Positions 43,601 to 58,600 of a stretch of 64,000 bases of DNA are shown piece by piece; within the stretch, counting starts at the first letter, position 1, and each line of letters opens with the position of its first letter. Origin of the DNA: Strigamia acuminata (lineage: Eukaryota > Arthropoda > Chilopoda > Geophilomorpha > Linotaeniidae); contig OX442320.1 of assembly GCA_949358305.1 (NCBI GenBank), positions 3,550,259 to 3,614,258 on the forward strand. Reading direction: 5' to 3'. Both the position numbers and the translations under genes were made by a program. The notes beneath the pieces were generated by a model that saw nothing but the letters and a program-made list of their open reading frames with translations, was not told the origin of the DNA and ran no database searches.

Positions 43601-46600
43601 TCCATCATCTACACTTACTGAAACTCCATCAACTTCACCTACTGAAACTCCTTCAACAACTCCTACAGAAACTCCATCAACTACACCTACTGAAACTCCT
43701 TCCACTACACCCACTGAAACTCCTTCAACAACTCCTACAGAAACTCCATCAACTACACCTACTGAAACTCCATCAACTACACCTACTGAAACTCCTTCCA
43801 CTACACCCATTGAAACTCCTTCAACAACTCCTACAGAAACTCCATCAACTACACCTACTGAAACTCCTTCCACTACACCCACTGAAACTCCATCAACTAC
43901 ACCTACTGAAACTCCATCAACTACACCTACTGAAACTCCATCAACTACACCTACTGAAACTCCTTCAACTACACCTACTGAAACTCCTTTCACTACACCC
44001 ACTGAAACTCCTTCAACAACTCCTACAGAAACTCCTTCAACAACTCCTACAGAAACTCCATCAACTACACCTACTGAAACTCCTTCCACTACTCCAACTG
44101 AAACTCCATCAACTACACTTACTGAAACTCCTTCCACTACACCCACTGAAACTCCATCAACTACACCTACTGAAACTCCTTCCACTACACCTACTGAAAC
44201 TCCTTCCACTACACCTACTGAAACTCCTTCAACAACTCCTACAGAAACTCCATCGACTACACCTACTGAAACTCCATCAACTACACCTACTGAAACTCCT
44301 TCCACTACACCTACTGAAACTCCTTCCACTACTCCAACTGAAACTCCATCAACTACACTTACTGAAACTCCTTCCACTACACCCACTGAAACTCCATCAA
44401 CTACACCTACTGAAACTCCTTCCACTACAACTACTGAAACTCCTTCCACTACACCTACTGAAACTCCTTCAACAACTCCTACAGAAACTCCATCGACTAC
44501 ACCTACTGAAACTCCATCAACTACACCTACTGAAACTCCTTCCACTACACCCACTGAAACTCCATCAACTACACCTACTGAAACTCCATCAACTACACCT
44601 ACTGAAACTCCATCAACTACACCTACTGAAACTCCTTCCACTACACCTACTAAAACTCCTTCAACTACACCCACTGAAACTCCTTCAACAACTCCTACAG
44701 AAACTCCATCAACTACACCTACTGAAACTCCATCAACTACACCTACTGAAACTCCTTCCACTACACCTACTGAAACTCCTTCCACTACACCCACTGAAAC
44801 TCCATCAACTACACCTACTGAAACTCCTTCAACAACTCCTACAGAAACTCCATCGACTACACCTACTGAAACTCCATCAACTACACCTACTGAAACTCCT
44901 TCAACAACTCCTACAGAAACTCCTTCAACAACTCCTCCAGAAACTCCTTCAACAACTCCTACAGAAACTCCTTCCACTACACCCACTGAAACTCCATCAA
45001 CTACACCTACTGAAACTCCTTCCACTACTCCAACTGAAACTCCTTCCACTACACCCACTGAAACTCCTTCAACAACTCCTACAGAAACTACACCTACTGA
45101 AACTCCTTCCACTACACCCACTGAAACTCCATCAACTACACCTACTGAAACTCCATCAACTACACCTACTGAAACTCCATCAACTACACCTACTGAAACT
45201 CCTTCCACTACACCTACTGAAACTCCTTCAACTACACCTACTGAAACTCCTTCAACAACTCCTACAGAAACTCCTTCAACAACTCCTACAGAAACTCCAT
45301 CAACTACACCTACTGAAACTCCTTCCACTACTCCAACTGAAACTCCATCAACTACACTTACTGAAACTCCTTCCACTACACCCACTGAAACTTCATCAAC
45401 TACACCTACTGAAACTCCTTCCACTACACCTACTGAAACTCCTTACACTACACCCACTGAAACTCCATCAACTATACCTACTGAAACTCCATCAACTACA
45501 CTTACTGAAACTCCTTCCACTACACCCACTGAAACTCCTTCAACAACTCCTACAGAAACTCCTTCAACTACACCTACTGAAACTCCTTCCACTACACCCA
45601 CTGAAACTCCTTCAACTACACCTACTGAAACTCCTTCAACAACTCCTACAGAAACTCCTTCAACAACTCCTACAGAAACTCCATCGACTACACCTACTGA
45701 AACTCCATCAATTACACCTACTGAAACTCCTTCCACTACACCCACTGAAACTCCATCAACTACACCTACTGAAACTCCATCAACTACACCTACTGAAACT
45801 CCATCAACTACACCTACTGAAACTCGTTCCACTACACCTACTGAAACTCCTTCAACTACACCTACTGAAACTCCTTCAACAACTCCTACAGAAACTCCTT
45901 CAACAACTCCTACAGAAACTCCATCAACTACACCTACTGAAACTCCTTCCACTACTCCAACTGAAACTCCTTCCACTACACCCACTGAAACTCCTTCAAC
46001 AACTCCTACAGAGACTCCTTCAACTACACCTACTGAAACTCCTTTCACTACACCTACTGAAACCCCTTCCACTACACCTACTGAAACTCCTTCAACAACT
46101 CCTACAGAAACTCCATCGACTACACCTACTGAAACTCCATCAACTACACCTACTGAAACTCCTTCCACTACACCCACTGAAACTCCATCAACTACACCTA
46201 CTGAAACTCCATCAACTACACCTACTGAAACTCCATCAACTACACCTACTGAAACTCCTTCCACTACACCTACTAAAACTCCTTCAACTACACCTACTGA
46301 AACTCCTTCAACAACTCCTACAGAAACTCCTTCAACAACTCCTACAGAAACTCCATCAACTACACCTACTGAAACTCCTTCCACTACTCCAACTGAAACT
46401 CCATCAACTACACTTACTGAAACTCCTTCCACTACACCCACTGAAACTCCATCAACTACACTTACTGAAACTCCTTCCACTACACCCACTGAAACTCCAT
46501 CAACTACACCTACTGAAACTCCTTCCACTACACCTACTGAAACTCCTTCCACTACACCTACTGAAACTCCTTCAACAACTCTTACAGAAACTCCATCGAC

Positions 46601-49600
46601 TACACCTACTGAAACTCCATCAACTACACCTACTGAAACTCCTTCCACTATACCCACTGAAACTCCATCAACTACACCTACTGAAACTCCATCAACTACA
46701 CCTACTGAAACTCCATCAACTACACCTACTGAAACTCCTTCCACTACACCTACTAAAACTCCTTCAACTACACCTACTGAAACTCCTTCAACAACTCCTA
46801 CAGAAACTCCTTCAACAACTCCTACCGAAACTCCATCAACTACACCTACTGAAACTCCTTCCACTACTCCAACTGAAACTCCATCAACTACACTTACTGA
46901 AACTCCTTCCACTACACCCACTGAAACTCCATCAACTACACCTACTGAAACTCCTTCCACTACACCTACTGAAACTCCTTCCACTACACCTACTGAAACT
47001 CCTTCAACTACACCTACTGAAACTCCTTCAACAACTCCTACAGAAACTCCTTCAACAACTCCTACAGAAACTCCATCAACTACACCTACTGAAACTCCTT
47101 CCACTACTCCAACTGAAACTCCATCAACTACACTTACTGAAACTCCTTCCACTACACCCACTGAAACTCCATCAACTACACCTACTGAAACTCCTTCCAC
47201 TACACCTACTGAAACTCCTTCCACTACACCCACTGAAACTCCATCAACTACACCTACTGAAACTCCTTCAACAACTCCTGCAGAAACTCCTTCAACAACT
47301 CCTACAGAAACTCCTTCAACAACTCCTACAGAAACTCCATCGACTACACCTACTGAAACTCCATCAACTACACCTACTGAAACTCCATCAACTACACCTA
47401 CTGAAACTCCTTCCACTACACCTACTGAAACTCCTTCCACTACACCCACTGAAACTCCATCAACTACATCTACTGAAACTCCTTCAACAACTCCTACAGA
47501 AACTCCTTCAACAACTCCTACAGAAACTCCATCAACTACACCTACTGAAACTCCTTCCACTACTCCAACTGAAACTCCTTCCACTACACCCACTGAAACT
47601 CTTTCAACAACTCCTACAGAAACTCCATCGACTACACCTACTGAAACTCCATCAACTACACCTACTGAAACTCCTTCCACTACACCCACTGAAACTCCTT
47701 CAACAACTCCTACAGAAACTCCATCAACTACACCTACTGAAACTCCTTCCACTACACCCACTGAAACTCCTTCAACAACTCCTACAGAAACTCCATCAAC
47801 TACACCTACTGAAACTCCATCAACTACACCTACTGAAACTCCTTCCACTACTCCTACTGAAACTCCTTCCACTACACCCACTGAAACTCCATCAACTACA
47901 CCTACTGAAACTCCTTCCACTACACCTACTGAAATTCCTTCCACTACACCCACTGAAACTCCATCATCTACACTTACTGAAACTCCATCAACTTCACCTA
48001 CTGAAACTCCTTCAACAACTCCTACAGAAACTCCATCAACTACACCTACTGAAACTCCTTCCACTACACCCACTGAAACTCCTTCAACAACTCCTACAGA
48101 AACTCCATCAACTACACCTACTGAAACTCCATCAACTACACCTACTGAAACTCCTTCCACTACACCCATTGAAACTCCTTCAACAACTCCTACAGAAACT
48201 CCATCAACTACACCTACTGAAACTCCTTCCACTACACCCACTGAAACTCCATCAACTACACCTACTGAAACTCCATCAACTACACCTACTGAAACTCCAT
48301 CAACTACACCTACTGAAACTCCTTCAACTACACCTACTGAAACTCCTTTCACTACACCCACTGAAACTCCTTCAACAACTCCTACAGAAACTCCTTCAAC
48401 AACTCCTACAGAAACTCCATCAACTACACCTACTGAAACTCCTTCCACTACTCCAACTGAAACTCCATCAACTACACTTACTGAAACTCCTTCCACTACA
48501 CCCACTGAAACTCCATCAACTACACCTACTGAAACTCCTTCCACTACACCTACTGAAACTCCTTCCACTACACCTACTGAAACTCCTTCAACAACTCCTA
48601 CAGAAACTCCATCGACTACACCTACTGAAACTCCATCAACTACACCTACTGAAACTCCTTCCACTACACCTACTGAAACTCCTTCCACTACTCCAACTGA
48701 AACTCCATCAACTACACTTACTGAAACTCCTTCCACTACACCCACTGAAACTCCATCAACTACACCTACTGAAACTCCTTCCACTACACCTACTGAAACT
48801 CCTTCCACTACACCTACTGAAACTCCTTCAACAACTCCTACAGAAACTCCATCGACTACACCTACTGAAACTCCATCAACTACACCTACTGAAACTCCTT
48901 CCACTACACCCACTGAAACTCCATCAATTACACCTACTGAAACTCCATCAACTACACCTACTGAAACTCCATCAACTACACCTACTGAAACTCCTTCCAC
49001 TACACCTACTAAAACTCCTTCAACTACACCTACTGAAACTCCTTCAACAACTCCTACAGAAACTCCTTCAACAACTCCTACAGAAACTCCATCAACTACA
49101 CCTACTGAAACTCCTTCCACTACTCCAACTGAAACTCCATCAACTACACTTACTGAAACTCCTTCCACTACACCCACTGAAACTCCATCAACTACACCTA
49201 CTGAAACTCCTTCCACTACACCTACTGAAACTCCTTCCACTACACCTACTGAAACTCCTTCAACTACACCTACTGAAACTCCTTCAACAACTCCTACAGA
49301 AACTCCTTCAACAACTCCTACAGAAACTCCATCAACTACACCTACTGAAACTCCTTCCACTACTCCAACTGAAACTCCATCAACTACACTTACTGAAACT
49401 CCTTCCACTACACCCACTGAAACTCCATCAACTACACCTACTGAAACTCCTTCCACTACACCTACTGAAACTCCTTCCACTACACCCACTGAAAATCCAT
49501 CAACTACACCTACTGAAACTCCTTCAACAACTCCTACAGAAACTCCTTCAACAACTCCTACAGAAACTCCTTCAACAACTCCTACAGAAACTCCATCGAC

Positions 49601-52600
49601 TACACCTACTGAAACTCCATCAACTACACCTACTGAAACTCCATCAACTACACCTACTGAAACTCCTTCCACTACACCTACTGAAACTCCTTCCACTACA
49701 CCCACTGAAACTCCATCAACTACATCTACTGAAACTCCTTCAACAACTCCTACAGAAACTCCTTCAACAACTCCTACAGAAACTCCATCAACTACACCTA
49801 CTGAAACTCTTTCCACTACTCCAACTGAAACTCCTTCCACTACACCCACTGAAACTCTTTCAACAACTCCTACAGAAACTCCATCGACTACACCTACTGA
49901 AACTCCATCAACTACACCTACTGAAACTCCTTCCACTACACCCACTGAAACTCCTTCAACAACTCCTACAGAAACTCCATCAACTACACCTACTGAAACT
50001 CCATCAACTACACCTACTGAAACTCCTTCCACTACTCCTACTGAAACTCCTTCCACTACACCCACTGAAACTCCATCAACTACACCTACTGTAACTCCTT
50101 CCACTACACCTACTGAAACTCCTTCCACTACACCCACTGAAACTCCATCATCTACACTTACTGAAACGCCATCAACTTCACCTTCTGAAACTCCATCAAC
50201 TACACCTACTGAAACTCCTTCCACTACACCTACTGAAACTCCTTCAACTACACCTACTGAAACTCCTTCAACAACTCCTACAGAAACTCCTTCAACAACT
50301 CCTACAGAAACTCCATCAACTACACCTACTGAAACTCCTTCCACTACTCCAACTGAAACTCCATCAACTACACTTACTGAAACTCCTTCCACTACACTCA
50401 CTGAAACTCCATCAACTACACCTACTGAAACTCCTTCCACTACACCCACTGAAATTCTTTCAACGACTCCTACAGAAACTCCATCAACTACACCTACTGA
50501 AACTCCTTCCACTACACCTACTGAAACTCCTTCAACTACACCTACTGAAACTCCTTCAACAACTCCTACAGAAACTCCTTCAACAACTCCTACAGAAACT
50601 CCATCAACTACACCTACTGAAACTCCTTCCACTACTCCAACTGAAACTCCATCAACTACACTTACTGAAACTCCTTCCACTACACTCACTGAAACTCCAT
50701 CAACTACACCTACTGAAACTCCTTCCACTACACCCACTGAAACTCTTTCAACAACTCCTACAGAAACTCCATCGACTACACCTACTGAAACTCCATCAAC
50801 TACACCTACTGAAACTCCTTCCACTACACCCACTGAAACTCCTTCAACAACTCCTACAGAAACTCCATCAACTACACCTACTGAAACTCCTTCCACTACA
50901 CCCACTGAAACTCCTTCAACAACTCCTACAGAAACTCCATCAACTACACCTACTGAAACTCCATCAACTACACCTACTGAAACTCCTTCCACTACTCCTA
51001 CTGAAACTCCTTCCACTACACCCACTGAAACTCCATCAACTACACCTACTGAAACTCCTTCCACTACACCTACTGAAACTCCTTCCACTACACCCACTGA
51101 AACTCCATCATCTACACTTACTGAAACTCCATCAACTTCACCTTCTGAAACTCCATCAACTACACCTACTGAAACTCCATCAACTACACCTACTGAAACT
51201 CCTTCCACTACACCTACTGAAACTCCTTCCACTACACCCACTGAAACTCCATCAACTACACCTACTGAAACTTCTTCAACAACTCCTACAGAAACTCCTT
51301 CAACAACTCCTACAAAAACTCCATCGACTACACCTACTGAAACTCCATCAACTACACCTACTGAAACTCCTTCCACTACACCCACTGAAACTCTTTCAAC
51401 GACTCCTACAGAAACTCAATCAACTACACCTACTGAAACTCCTTCCACTACACCTACTGAAACTCCTTCCACTACACCCACTGAAACTCTTTCAACAACT
51501 CCTACAGAAACTCCATCGACTACACCTACTGAAACTCCATCAACTACACCTACTGAAACTCCTTCCACTACACCCACTGAAACTCCTTCAACAACTCCTA
51601 CAGAAACTCCATCAACTACACCTACTGAAACTCCTTCCACTACACCCACTGAAACTCCTTCAACAACTCCTACAGAAACTCCATCAACTACACCTACTGA
51701 AACTCCATCAACTACACCTACTGAAACTCCTTCCACTACTCCTACTGAAACTCCTTCCACTACACCCACTGAAACTCCATCAACTAAACCTACTGAAACT
51801 CCTTCCACTACACCTACTGAAACTCCTTCCACTACACCCACTGAAACTCCATCATCTACACTTACTGAAACTCCATCAACTTCACCTTCTGAAACTCCAT
51901 CAACTACACCTACTGAAACTCCTTCCACTACACCTACTGAAACTCCTTCAACTACACCTACTGAAACTCCTTCAACAACTCCTACAGAAACTCCTTCAAC
52001 AACTCCTACAGAAACTCCATCAACTACACCTACTGAAACTCCTTCCACTACTCCAACTGAAACTCCATCAACTACACTTACTGAAACTCCTTCCACTACA
52101 CCCACTGAAACTCCATCAACTACACCTACTGAAACTCCTTCCACTACACCCACTGAAACTCTTTCAACGACTCCTACAGAAACTCCATCAACTACACCTA
52201 CTGAAACTCCTTCCACTACACCTACTGAAACTCCTTCCACTACACCCACTGAAACTCCATCAACTACACCTACTGAAACTTCTTCAACAACTCCTACAGA
52301 AACTCCTTCAACAACTCCTACAAAAACTCCATCGACTACACCTACTGAAACTCCATCAACTACACCTACTGAAACTCCTTCCACTTCACCCACTGAAACT
52401 CTTTCAACGACTCCTACAGAAACTCAATCAACTACACCTACTGAAACTCCTTCCACTACACTTACTGAAACTCCTTCCACTACACCCACTGAAACTCCAT
52501 CAACTACACCTACTGAAACTTCTTCAACAACTCCTACAGAAACTCCTTCAACAACTCCTACAGAAACTCCATCAACTACACCTACTGAAACTCTTTCCAC

Positions 52601-55600
52601 TACACCCGCTGAAACTCCTTCCACTACACCTACTGAAACTCCTTCCACTACACCCACTGAAACTCCATCAACTACACCTACTGAAACTCCTTCAACTACA
52701 CCTACTGAAACTCCTTCAACAACTCCTACAGAAACTCCTTCAACAACTCCTACAGAAACTCCTTCAACAACTCCTACAGAAACTCCATCAACTACACCTA
52801 CTGAAACTCCTTCCACTACACCTACTGAAACTCCTTCGACTACACCTACTGAAACTCCATCAACTACACCTACTGAAACTTCTTCAACTACACCTACTGA
52901 AACTCCTTCCACTACACCCACTGAAACTCCTTTAACAACTCCTACAGAAACTCCATCAACTACACTTACTGAAACTTTTTCCACTGCACCCACTGAAACT
53001 CCTTCCACTACACCTACTGAAACTCCTTCCACTACACCCACTGAAACTCCATCAACTACACCTACTGAAACTCCTTCAACTACACCTACTGAAACTTTTT
53101 CAACAACTCCTACAGAAACTCCTTCAACAACTCCTACAGAAACTCCATCAACTACACCTACTGAAACTCCTTCCACTACACCTACTGAAACTCCTTCCAC
53201 TACACCCACTGAAATTCCATCAACTACACCTACTGAAACTCCTTCAACTACACCTACTGAAACTCCTTCCACTACACCCACTGAAACTCCTTCAACAACT
53301 CCTACAGAAACTCCATCAACTACACTTACTGAAACTCCATCAACTACACCTACTGAAACTCCTTCCACTACACCTACTGAAACTCCTTCCACTAAACCCA
53401 CTGAAACTCCTTCAACAACTCCTACTGAAACTCCTTCAACAACTCCTACAGAAACTCCATCAACTACACCTACTGAAACTCCATCAACTACACCTACTGA
53501 AACTCCTTCTACTACACCTACTGAAACTCCTTCCACTACACCCACTGAAACTCCATCAACTACATCTACTGAAACTCCTTCAACAACTCCTACAGAAACT
53601 CCTTCAACAACTCCTACAGAAACTCCATCAACTACACCTACTGAAACTCCTTCTACTACTCCAACTGAAACTCCATCAACTACACTTACTGAAACTCTTT
53701 CCACTACACCCACTGAAACTCCATCAACTACACCTACTGAAACTCCTTCCACTACACCTACTGAAACTCCTTCCACTACACCCACTGAAACTCCATCAAC
53801 TACACCCACTGAAACTCCTTCAACAACTCCTACAGAAACTCCATCAACTACACCTACTGAAACTCCATCAACTACACCTACTGAAACTCTATCAACTACA
53901 CCTACTGAAACTCCTTCCACTACACCTACTAAAACTTCTTCAACTACACCTACTGAAACTCCATCAACTACATCTACTGAAACTCCTTCAACAACTCCTA
54001 CAGAAACTCCTTCAACAACTCCTACAGAAACTCCATCAACTACACCTACTGAAACTCCTTCCACTACTCCAACTGAAACTCCATCAACTACACTTACTGA
54101 AACTCTTTCCACTACACCCACTGAAACTCCATCAACTACACCTACTGAAACTCCTTCCACTACACCTACTGAAACTCCTTCCACTACACCCACTGAAACT
54201 CCATCAACTACACCTACTGAAACTCCTTCAACTACACCTACTGAAACTCCTTCCACTACACCCACTGAAACTCCTTCAACAACTCCTACAGAAACTCCAT
54301 CAACTACACTTACTGAAACTCCATCAACTACACCTACTGAAACTCCTTCCACTACACCTACTGAAACTCCTTCCACTAAACCCACTGAAACTCCTTCAAC
54401 AACTTCTACTGAAACTCCTTCAACAACTCCTATAGAAACTCCATCAACTACACCTACTGAAACTCCATCAACTACACCTACTGAAACTCCATCAACGACA
54501 CCTACTGAAACTCCTTCCACTACACCTACTGAAACTCCTTCAACTACACCTACTGAAACTCCTTCAACAACTCCTACAGAAACTCCTTCAACAACTCCTA
54601 CAGAAACTCCATCAACTACACCTACTGAAACTCCATCAACTACACCTACTGAAACTCCTTCTACTACACCTACTGAAACTCCTTCCACTACACCCACTGA
54701 AACTCCATCAACTACATCTACTGAAACTCCTTCAACAACTCCTACAGAAACTCCTTCAACAACTCCTACAGAAACCCCATCAACTACACCTACTGAAACT
54801 CCTTCCACTACTCCAACTGAAACTCCATCAACTACACTTACTGAAACTCTTTCCACTACACCCACTGAAACTCCATCAACTACACCTACTGAAACTCCTT
54901 CCACTACACCTACTGAAACTCCTTCCACTACACCCACTGAAACTCCATCAACTACACACACTGAAACTCCTTCAACAACTCCTACAGAAACTCCATCAAC
55001 TACACCTACTGAAACTCCATCAACTACACCTACTGAAACTCCATCAACTACACCTACTGAAACTCCTTCCACTACACCTACTGAAACTCCTTCCACTACA
55101 CCTACTGAAACTCCTTCCACTACACCTACTGAAACTCCTTCCACTACACCCACTGAAACTCCATCAACTACACACACTGAAACTCCTTCAACAACTCCTA
55201 CAGAAACTCCATCAACTACACCTACTGAAACTCCATCAACTACACCTACTGAAACTCCATCAACTACACCTACTGAAACTCCTTCCACTACACCTACTGA
55301 AACTCCTTCCACTACACCTACTGAAACTCCTTCCACTACACCCACTGAAACTCCATCAACTACACACACTGAAACTCCTTCAACAACTCCTACAGAAACT
55401 CCATCAACTACACCTACTGAAACTCCATCAACTACACCTACTGAAACTCCATCAACTACACCTACTGAAACTCCTTCCACTACACCTACTGAAACTCCTT
55501 CCACTACACCTACTGAAACTCCTTCCACTACACCTACTGAAACTCCTTCCACTACACCCACTGAAACTCCATCAACTACACACACTGAAACTCCTTCAAC

Positions 55601-58600
55601 AACTCCTACAGAAACTCCATCAACTACACCTACTGAAACTCCATCAACTACACCTACTGAAACTCCATCAACTACACCTACTGAAACTCCTTCCACTACA
55701 CCTACTGAAACTCCTTCCACTACACCCACTGAAACTCCATCAACTACACACACTGAAACTCCTTCAACAACTCCTACAGAAACTCCATCAACTACACCTA
55801 CTGAAACTCCTTCCACTACACCCACTGAAACTCCATCAACTACACCTACTGAAACTCCATCAACTACACCTACTGAAACTCCATCAACTACACCTACTGA
55901 AACTCCTTCCACTACACCTACTGAAACTCCTTCAACTACACCTACTGAAACTCCTTCAACAACTCCTACAGAAACTCCTTCAACAACTCCTACAGAAACT
56001 CCATCAACTACACCTACTGAAACTCCTTTCACTACTCCAACTGAAACTCCATCAACTACACTTACTGAAACTCCTTCCACTACACCCACTGAAACTCCAT
56101 CAACTACACCTACTGAAACTCCTTCCACTACACCCACTGAAACTCTTTCAACGACTCCTACAGAAACTCCATCAACTACACCTACTGAAACTCCTTCCAC
56201 TACACCTACTGAAACTCCTTCCACTACACCCACTGAAACTCCATCAACTACACCTACTGAAACTTCTTCAACAACTCCTACAGAAACTCCTTCAACAACT
56301 CCTACAAAAACTCCATCGACTACACCTACTGAAACTCCATCAACTACACCTACTGAAACTCCTTCCACTACACCCACTGAAACTCTTTCAACGACTCCTA
56401 CAGAAACTCCATCAACTACACCTACTGAAACTCCTTCCACTACACCTACTGAAACTCCTTCCACTACACCCACTGAAACTCCATCAACTACACGTACTGA
56501 AACTTCTTCAACAACTCCTACAGAAACTCCTTCAACAACTCCTACAAAAACTCCATCGACTACACCTACTGAAACTCCATCAACTACACCTACTGAAACT
56601 CCTTCCACTACACCCACTGAAACTCTTTCAACGACTCCTACAGAAACTCCATCAACTACACCTACTGAAACTCCTTCCACTACACCTACTGAAACTCCTT
56701 CCACTACACCCACTGAAACTCCATCAACTACACCTACTGAAACTTCTTCAACAACTCCTACAGAAACTCCTTCAACAACTCCTACAGAAACTCCATCAAC
56801 TACACCTACTGAAACTCCTTCCACTACACCCACTGAAACTCTTTCAACGACTCCTACAGAAACTCCATCAACTACACCTACTGAAACTCCTTCCACTACA
56901 CCTACTGAAACTCCTTCCACTACACCCACTGAAACTCCATCAACTACACCTACTGAAACTTCTTCAACAACTCCTACAGAAACTCCTTCAACAACTCCTA
57001 CAGAAACTCCATCAACTACACCTACTGAAACTCCTTCCACTACACCCACTGAAACTCCTTCCACTACACCTACTGAAACTCCTTCCACTACACCCACTGA
57101 AACTCCATCAACTACACCTACTGAAACTCCTTCAACTACACCTACTGAAACTCCTTCAACAACTCCTACAGAAACTCCTTCAACAATTCCTACAGAAACT
57201 CCTTCAACAACTCCTACAGAAACTCCATCAACTACACCTACTGAAACTCCTTCCACTACACCTACTGAAACTCCTTCCACTACACCCACTGAAACTCCAT
57301 CAACTACACCTACTGAAACTCCTTCAACTACACCTACTGAAACTCCTTCCACTACACCCACTGAAACTCCTTCAACAACTCCTACAGAAACTCCATCAAC
57401 TACACTTACTGAAACTCCTTCCACTGCACCCACTGAAACTCCTTCCACTACACCTACTGAAACTCCTTCCACTACACCCACTGAAACTCCATCAACTACA
57501 CCTACTGAAACTCCTTCAACTACACCTACTGAAACTTTTTCAACAACTCCTACAGAAACTTCTTCAACAACTTCTACAGAAACTCCATCAACTACACCTA
57601 CTGAAACTCTTTCCACTACTCCAACTGAAACTCCTTCCACTACACCCACTGAAACTCCTTTAACAACTCCTACAGAAGCTCATTCCACTACACCCACTAA
57701 AACTCCTTCAACAACTCCTACAGAAACTCCATCAACTACACCTACTGAAACTCCTTCCACTACACCCACTGAAACTCCTTCAACAACTCCTACAGAAACT
57801 CCATCAACTACACCTACTGAAACTCCATCAACTACACCTACTGAAACTCCATCAACTACACTTACTGAAACTCTCTCCACTACACCCACTGAAACTCCAT
57901 CAACTACACCTACTGAAACTCCATCAACTACACCTACTGAAACTCCATCAACTACACCTACTGAAACTACTTCCACTACATCCACTGAAACTCCGTCCAT
58001 GACTCCTACTGAAACTTCGTCCATGACTCCTACTGAAACTCCGTCCATGACTCCTACTGAAACTCCGTCCATGACTCCTACTGAAACTCCGTCCATGACT
58101 CCTACTGAAACTCCGTCCATGACTCCTACTGAAACTCCGTCCATGACTCCTACTGAAACTCCGTCCATGACTCCTACTGAAACTCCGTCCATGACTCCTA
58201 CTGAAACTCCGTCCATGACTCCTACTGAAACTCCGTCCATGACTCCTACTGAAACTCCGTCCATGACTCCTACTGAAACTCCGTCCATGACTCCTACTGA
58301 AACTCCGTCCATGACTCCTACTGAAACTCCGTCCATGACTCCTACTGAAACTCCGTCCATGACTCCTACTGAAACTCCGTCCATGACTCCTACTGAAACT
58401 CCGTCCATGACTCCTACTGAAACTCCGTCCATGACTCCTACTGAAACTCCGTCCATGACTCCTACTGAAACTCCGTCCATGACTCCTACTGAAACTCCGT
58501 CCATGACTCCTACTGAAACTCCGTCCATGACTCCTACTGAAACTCCGTCCATGACTCCTACTGAAACTCCGTCCATGACTCCTACTGAAACTCCGTCCAT

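Noticed and set aside
39451-50094. Plus-strand LKLHQLHL open frames (also at 1105, 3097, 10129, 14594 and 25001)
   Set aside because: They are the +1 shadow of the same monomer, with starts at chance ATGs. Variation is mostly non-synonymous in this frame.
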